A DNA stretch of 64,000 bases from the NCBI GenBank assembly GCA_030490835.1, contig CM059971.1:57708012-57772011 (forward strand), read 5' to 3'. Positions 58,870-64,000 of this stretch are shown here, piece after piece. The notes beneath the pieces were generated by a model. That model was given only the letters and a program-made list of their open reading frames with translations, was not told the origin of the DNA and did no database searches. Made by a program: the position numbers and the translations under genes. The DNA is from Annona cherimola. Taxonomy: Eukaryota; Streptophyta; Magnoliopsida; Magnoliales; Annonaceae. Position 1 is the first letter of the stretch. The number at the start of each line of letters is the position of its first letter.

Positions 58870-59400
58870 ATTGGGAAAAAATTGAAGACTTGTGCCCACC
58901 AAATATACAACTACCTAAAAACTTTAAAATACCAACCCTCCCTTTCTACAAAGGAGACTCATGCCCATGTGCCCATCTCAGGTCATTTGCAGCATTTTAT
59001 ACCCTCAAATAAAGAAAGAAGAAATTCTAGTAGTGTTATTCCAGCATAACCTGAGTGAGATGCTCTTAAATGATATACGTCACTCGACTACAAGAAAATC
59101 AAAATATGGGAGCAACTATCTCGAGCTTTCATGGATCGATTTTCTTATATGTTAAATGTTGTGCCTAAGACAACTGACTTGGAGGCTTTGACAGCAAAAG
59201 ACAATAAGACTTTCTCATAATGCATGGCAAGATAGCAGGCTCTAGCTGCAAAGATGAAGATCTCATTACCCCTCAATGAATAAATATCCATCATCATCAA
59301 CTTAGTACATCCAAATATCTCTAGATATTTAATCTCACGCTCCTTTATAAATTTTACACAACTATTGCAAGTGGCGAAGTAAGTAGAAGATAACTTAAGG
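58870..59400 (+). pseudogene. Ty3/gypsy gag remnant
   Basis: Plus-strand pieces LPKNFKIPTLPFYKGDSCPC and AHLRSFAAFY (58908-59005) then WEQLSRAF- and TTDLEALTAKDNKTFS-like text resemble the Tat/Ogre gag (LPxxFKVPxxxxYxGxxxPxxHLRxF ... F...W...TDLxxLxxKxxESF). Stops and frameshifts are frequent. Confidence 0.65.
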
Positions 59401-60947
59401 AAGAAAAGAATTTCTTCATGGCCGCATTAAGAAAATGATGTTTACCTCGAACAAACAAGTCAAAGATCTCAAATGGCAGACATCAACACGGAAGTTATTT
59501 TTGTCAAGGGTAATACTGAAAATGTAGATTCCTCTATTTTTATAACAAAAGTTAAACCTCATAATGATCTTATTATCTTGCAAAACTGAAATGTCATCCT
59601 CATTACTCTGCAAAGAACATGTGCCAACCATGTCATTTTATTAGGAAAATCTACAAAGTCCATGCAAGAAAATCCAGTCTCATGTGAACCACATGTTATT
59701 GAAAGAAAGCCCTCTAAAATTTTCCCTACCAACCTAGAAGCTCCACATAAAATAGCTAGCTAACCAATTTTACCTCACCTATCTTCAAAAAATTTTATTC
59801 CAGCCAACTAACTAGCATGCCCGTAGTCCAAAAATGCAACAAAAAATTCAAAGGCTCCTCATACCCTCGCCACTATTGTCCATCTAAAAGAGATATTGTC
59901 ATCGACATTCACATAACCATTCGCAGTTATAGAAGGTGAAATATTAGTTTTATCAACAAAATAGATAAACACTTCAGAAAAAATGTTGGCCAAAAAGCAC
60001 AAATTTTAAAAAATCCTTATAAAAGGAAAGCTAAGTCAAAAAGTCTATCCATAGGCCATAAACAAATTTATTCCTCACACAAACAATCAAGTAGAGACAT
60101 CTAAAAAGTCTCAATAAATCGTCATCAACACAAGCAATTTTGATAAATTCAAACAGCCAATAAGGTTAGCCCTAGAAGCTGCAAAATGCACAAGGCACAT
60201 AACCATTACCAGTCAACCCATCGTCACCGATGTATCTCTACCACACCCACAAGGGACACTTTAAAATAGATACAAGACAGTCTTTCTACGAGACTTAGAA
60301 AGAAAAATGACATTAACAAGCGAAGATAATATTTCACCGAGGGCAACATTTATTTCAAAATTCTCTAAGGCAGCACTCTATTTTGATAAAAATGGGGCTG
60401 TCATAAAAGATATTACTCAAAAAAGGCATACCGTCCAACCCATATGTCACAAGAATATTAAGCTGCGACAATAAGCAAAAATCTACAAGCAAAGTCTAAA
60501 GGGCAAAAGGCAAAGAAAAATACATTTATATCATCTCAAGGCACGGGGGCAAGCAATTTTGGAGAAAAAGAAGAGAAATTATTTTTATATCAAGTCACAT
60601 CCTGCATCAAATAAGATTTGAGATCCTAGAGGCAAAGCTGCATGAAGAAAGGTATTTATGTATATATCTTTTTTCAAAAAAATCAAAAGAGGAAAAAGAG
60701 GAAAAAGAAAGAAAGAGAGAAAAAGATAAAAGATAAAAGAGATAAAAAGAGATAAAGAGAGAAAAAAAGAAAAAAAAAAAAAAAAAAAAGAGGAAAAAAA
60801 AAGAAGAAGGAGAAGAAAAAAGTTCTATTGATGGATTTGTAACAAAAATGAAGACAATGAAGCCAGTGGCCAAGAATACATCAAAAATTAAGAGTATTAT
60901 ATTCTTTGTCATTTACTGACAAGTCACCTCTAGCAAAGGTAGGAAGT
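59401..60947 (+). other. Rest of the gypsy interior
   Basis: No domain recognised. A purine-rich AAAGA/GAAAAA tract is at about 60680-60820, and a short purine stretch, AGGTAGGAAG, precedes the right LTR. Confidence 0.5.
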
Positions 60948-62476
60948 TGTAGATACCCCAATTTTGGGCCCTTTTCCTTAAACATGGGTCCACTACAAAA
61001 CGGTGCTATTTGAAATTATATGCATTATTTGGATTAATCTGCAATTGATGGTACACCGCCATGCCAGATTTATATTTATGGGTTTATTACAAAATTATTG
61101 AGCTGCCAATACATGAGAATCAGCCGCTGCAGTTGCTTGCAAACGAGTTGCATACACGCCGATTTTTGTACATCACAGAGCACTGTAATAAAAATGACAT
61201 CTCCCCCAAAATGGAGTTCCCGCCATAGCAGGTGACGGTCTTCCTCCAGCACCATCCATTTGCGATCTCCACCAGCAGCAAGCCTCGGATGGTTGATTAG
61301 AGCCATTCAAAAGGTGGTCGACATGCAGAACACTACCCATCTTCTCCGATAAAGCCCTATTTCCACATCTCTGGCAAATCCACCTTCACCAAGATTATGC
61401 CCAAAACCCATCTCCTCCCATCTGCTGCCGAACCACTGCTCTCCCCTGCCCATACATGACTCGACCACACGAGAGAAGAAGAGGATCACACAACAACCTT
61501 CCATCTTGGCCATCACGACAACAGAGCTACTAGTCGTTGCCCATCTCAAATCCAACAGCCATAAATTTGCGGTCCACTCCCATCAATCACGTCCAACAAA
61601 ATCCAAGCTATCAACAATACAAGTCGTTCCCAGAAACATCCACGCCCTTTCCAACTAAGTAGTTGCTCAGCATGTCCCGACCACTCAAGGATCTCAGCCA
61701 TTCAGAAGCATTTCCACCGTTCAACTCAATTTCTTGTGCACCAAGTAAAATACTTGGAGGTGAAGTAAAGGAGAGAACCCGCTAATATCCAGCATGAGCT
61801 TCACGGACCGACAGATTGCCCGCAAAACTGAAGAAGATACTAAAATATCTAACGCATGCCAAAGACTCTACACACCCAGCCAATAATATGAAAACATGTC
61901 AGCAGCCCTCGGCCAGACGCCTATAAATACCGAGCTCCTCCACAGTATTGGACACACAATAAGCTCCCGGCAAAGAGGAGAGAAGAGGAGATGCTGCTCC
62001 GCTTGGCAAATGGCAACCATGCTAACATAGCCTCCATCCCTACCTCCCTCCTCCAGCCCCTTTTTATCTCCGTCTTTCCAAAAATAAAACCAGCTACATC
62101 TTTATTTTACTACAAAAGCAAGTCTTTATAACTGCTCTAGAAATACCATTTCTATCACCACTACTGATCCAGCCTTCCATTCTTAAAAAAAAAAATCCTT
62201 CGTGTCTCATAAAAGCCCAGACCAGCTACACATGTTCCAACCCTCTCAAAAATACTCCATTTATTTTTATTATGTTATAGCATTTGATTTGCTTGTAATT
62301 CCGTATCCGTCTATGTAAACTAGTGCTTTATCTATATAATATTAGGATTCTAATCTTTCCGAAAAGATTAGTAATGACTCCCTTTTATTTCTATTATTAT
62401 TCTTATTTTAATGCTTTAATATTTATTTATTATAATAATATTTATCGGAGCAACTGCCTATGAAAGGAGGGCTACA
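60948..62476 (+). repeat. Right LTR
   Basis: 1529 bp with no SINE. Substitutions and small indels against the left LTR are frequent, so the element is old. It has CCTATAAATACCGAGCTCC near 61920, a TATAAATA candidate promoter. Confidence 0.85.
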
Positions 62477-62581
62477 ATTATGTACAAAGAGAAAGCGGTT
62501 GACGTAATTTAAACTGAGGTAGGCGACGAGGGGTTGAAGGAGAGTTGAGGGTAGACGATGAGGAAGATTGAGGTGAATACA

Positions 62582-62725
62582 TCATGACAGAGATTCGCCA
62601 GCGGGACTAGCCTTCAAGTCGAGGCAGTATGGGCGGGAGGGAGTACCGTCTGATTCAGAGGAAAAGAGAAGAGACCGGATGGAATCCAACAGTAGAGGAT
62701 TTTTCGGATCGAAATCTTCTTTCAT
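62582..62725 (-). CDS. Possible first exon of an unidentified gene
   Basis: From ATG 62725 on the minus strand: MKEDFDPKNPLLLDSIRSLL then FSSESDGTPSRPYCLDLKAS, ending PAGESLS and a stop. Composition looks coding, the upstream sequence is GA-rich like a leader, and it sits in a GC-richer patch. I do not recognise the protein, and no later exon is seen on the minus strand to the left. It could be a gene remnant. Confidence 0.3.
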   Translation of the reverse strand: MKEDFDPKNPLLLDSIRSLLFSSESDGTPSRPYCLDLKASPAGESLS

Positions 62726-62917
62726 AGTGCTATGTATACTCTCTAGAGAGGGGAGAGGGGGACAAAAACAAAAAGAGACGAGGAGAATCCAAGCCTCTTT
62801 ACTCTCTCGGTTTAGTGAAGCATTTTTCCAAAATAGCCCTCCCCACTTCCATTTTCCATGGCCACGAGCCATTCTTTCTTTCCTGCGAGAATGGCTTCGG
62901 TAGAACTTGGTTCTAGC

Positions 62918-63516
62918 CTCTCAATCGGAACTCCTCCAAAAAAAATTTATTTTTTTGATTTTATTTCAAGCATCTAACCACATATATTATTCAAAATATG
63001 TTTTTGGCTGTTCACAATGAAAATAATAAAATTCAAATAGTGATAATTAAAAAATTATGGCATATTAATGGTGCATGTATTTTTTAGATTATAAGTAATA
63101 TAAATACGTGAAAATCATAAAATTTATATATTTAGCATATAAGAATTAATATACAATACTTTATCGACATAAAAAACACATAAAGCTTGAAATTTTATAT
63201 TTAGCATATAAAAATTAATATATAATATTTTATCAAAATAAAAATAGGGTTTTAGATAACATATATTTGGCATATGAAAATTATTAACAAAAAAAGAAAT
63301 AACGTTTAAGATCATATAAATCTTATTTCGAATATTACTTATAGTTAAAAAATGCATATCATTAATATTCTTATATCATAATCTTTTACTTTTCCCTCAA
63401 TGAATTTGTATTGCTTTCAGTTTGAATAGTAAAAATCATATTTTAAATAACATATACAATTAGATTTTTGAAATAAAATCAAAAAATTAATTTTCTGGAG
63501 GAGTTCTCATTAAGTC
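62918..63516. mobile_element. Foldback MITE with long inverted repeats
   Basis: Left end CTCTCAATCGGAACTCCTCC faces right end GGAGGAGTTCTCATTAAG. Arms continue with TTTTTTGATTTTATTTCAA and a TATTATTCAAAATATG-like block for about 150 bp or more. No coding. Superfamily not assigned. Confidence 0.7.
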
Positions 63517-63553
63517 CCCATCGAAGCTGTTCTCCCTACTTTCTCGATCGCAC

Positions 63554-64000
63554 CCTCTCAATGGCAACTCTTCTAAAAAATTAATTTTTAATTTTATTTT
63601 TAAGATCTAACTGCATATATTATTTAAAATTTCATTTTAACCATTTATAATGCAAATACTACTCATCACATTGTGATAATTTAAAAAATAAATAAATGAG
63701 AAGCATAAAATTTATATATTTTGCACATAAAATGAATATAAAATACTTTATCAGCGTAAAAATACAATATTTCAGATCACGTATTTTTGGCATATAAAAA
63801 CTAATATAAAATAATTTACCAACATAAAAAGACATAAATTTCAAATTTATATATCTAGAATATAAAAATTAATAGACAATATTTATCAAAATAAAAAAGA
63901 CAAAAAATCTTAGAGCATACATATTACCATATAAAAATTAATATACAATAATTTATCAACATAAAAAAGACATAATGGTCAAGATCCTAAAAATCTTATT
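63554..64000. mobile_element. Second copy of the foldback element, cut by the window end
   Basis: CCTCTCAATGGCAACTCTTC and the following TTTTTAATTTTATTTTTAAG, ATCTAACTGCATATATTATT repeat the left end of the element at 62918. It is diverged and runs past the window. Confidence 0.6.

Larger units (their letters stand above)
55853..62476 (+). mobile_element. Decayed Ty3/gypsy element, probably Tat/Ogre-like
   Basis: Direct repeats at 55853-57629 and 60948-62476 start TGTAGAYACCCCAATTTTG and end GCTACA. After the left LTR, TTGACGACTCCATTGGGGA resembles the primer site of large-LTR Tat-type elements. The interior (3.3 kb) holds gag remnants on the + strand and a purine-rich tract (about 60680-60820). 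No RT, protease or integrase was recognised, so it is a non-autonomous derivative. No target duplication was confirmed: left flank GTTGT, right flank ATTAT. Confidence 0.75.

Noticed and set aside
60607..60912. 101-residue minus frame of Phe and Ser
   Set aside because: Translation of a purine-rich low-complexity tract in the gypsy interior.

Overview
This is a plant nuclear window, almost certainly from an angiosperm with a transposon-rich genome. The evidence is an intron-containing COG8 gene of plant type, Ty3/gypsy and Ty1/copia elements primed by initiator tRNA-Met, MITEs, a tRNA-derived SINE, and captured pieces of plant genes. The species cannot be told from the sequence. Only one host gene is clear; most of the rest is nested mobile DNA.

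Left edge (1-9.7 kb): the last seven exons of COG8, a subunit of the Golgi tethering complex, on the + strand. Its intron at 790-7328 carries a very young Ty3/gypsy insertion in antisense orientation (1041-5888, TSD ATTAT). That element has near-identical LTRs, an intact gag-protease-integrase-chromodomain frame, and no reverse transcriptase or RNase H. Intergenic DNA with several MITEs follows (9.8-12.7 kb).

Nested core (12.75-51.5 kb): an old minus-strand Ty1/copia element runs from its 3' LTR at 12.75 kb to its 5' LTR at 51.2 kb. Its pieces are split by two insertions. The first (14942-35509, TSD CAACC) is a large non-coding LTR-like sequence that itself hosts a composite of about 16 kb. 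The second (37474-47923, TSD GYAAT) is a decayed Ty3/gypsy element that hosts another large LTR-like sequence (about 40455-45730), which in turn hosts a MITE. A 592-bp hAT-like MITE sits between the primer-binding site and the 5' LTR of the copia element.

The composite (16.2 to about 32.7 kb) is the strangest part. It holds long inverted arms, a GC-rich mosaic of host-gene fragments (CCCH zinc-finger-like, receptor-kinase, an uncharacterised conserved plant protein, alpha-tubulin, BREVIS RADIX-like), and two related TATA-box modules in opposite orientation. Four families of tandem repeats are mixed in: a 51-bp unit with a CCCGCGGG core in an array of about 4.6 kb, a ~145-bp unit, a ~110-bp CCCGGG-rich unit, and 29/35-bp units in the arms. 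I know of no named family with this layout; it may be a gene-capturing, foldback-like element.

Right edge (51.5-64 kb): AT-rich intergenic DNA with a TCTAACA repeat cluster, a decayed gypsy element of probable Tat/Ogre affinity (55853-62476) whose left LTR holds a SINE with an 18-bp target duplication, a possible but unproven first exon on the minus strand near 62.6-62.7 kb, and two copies of a long-TIR foldback element.
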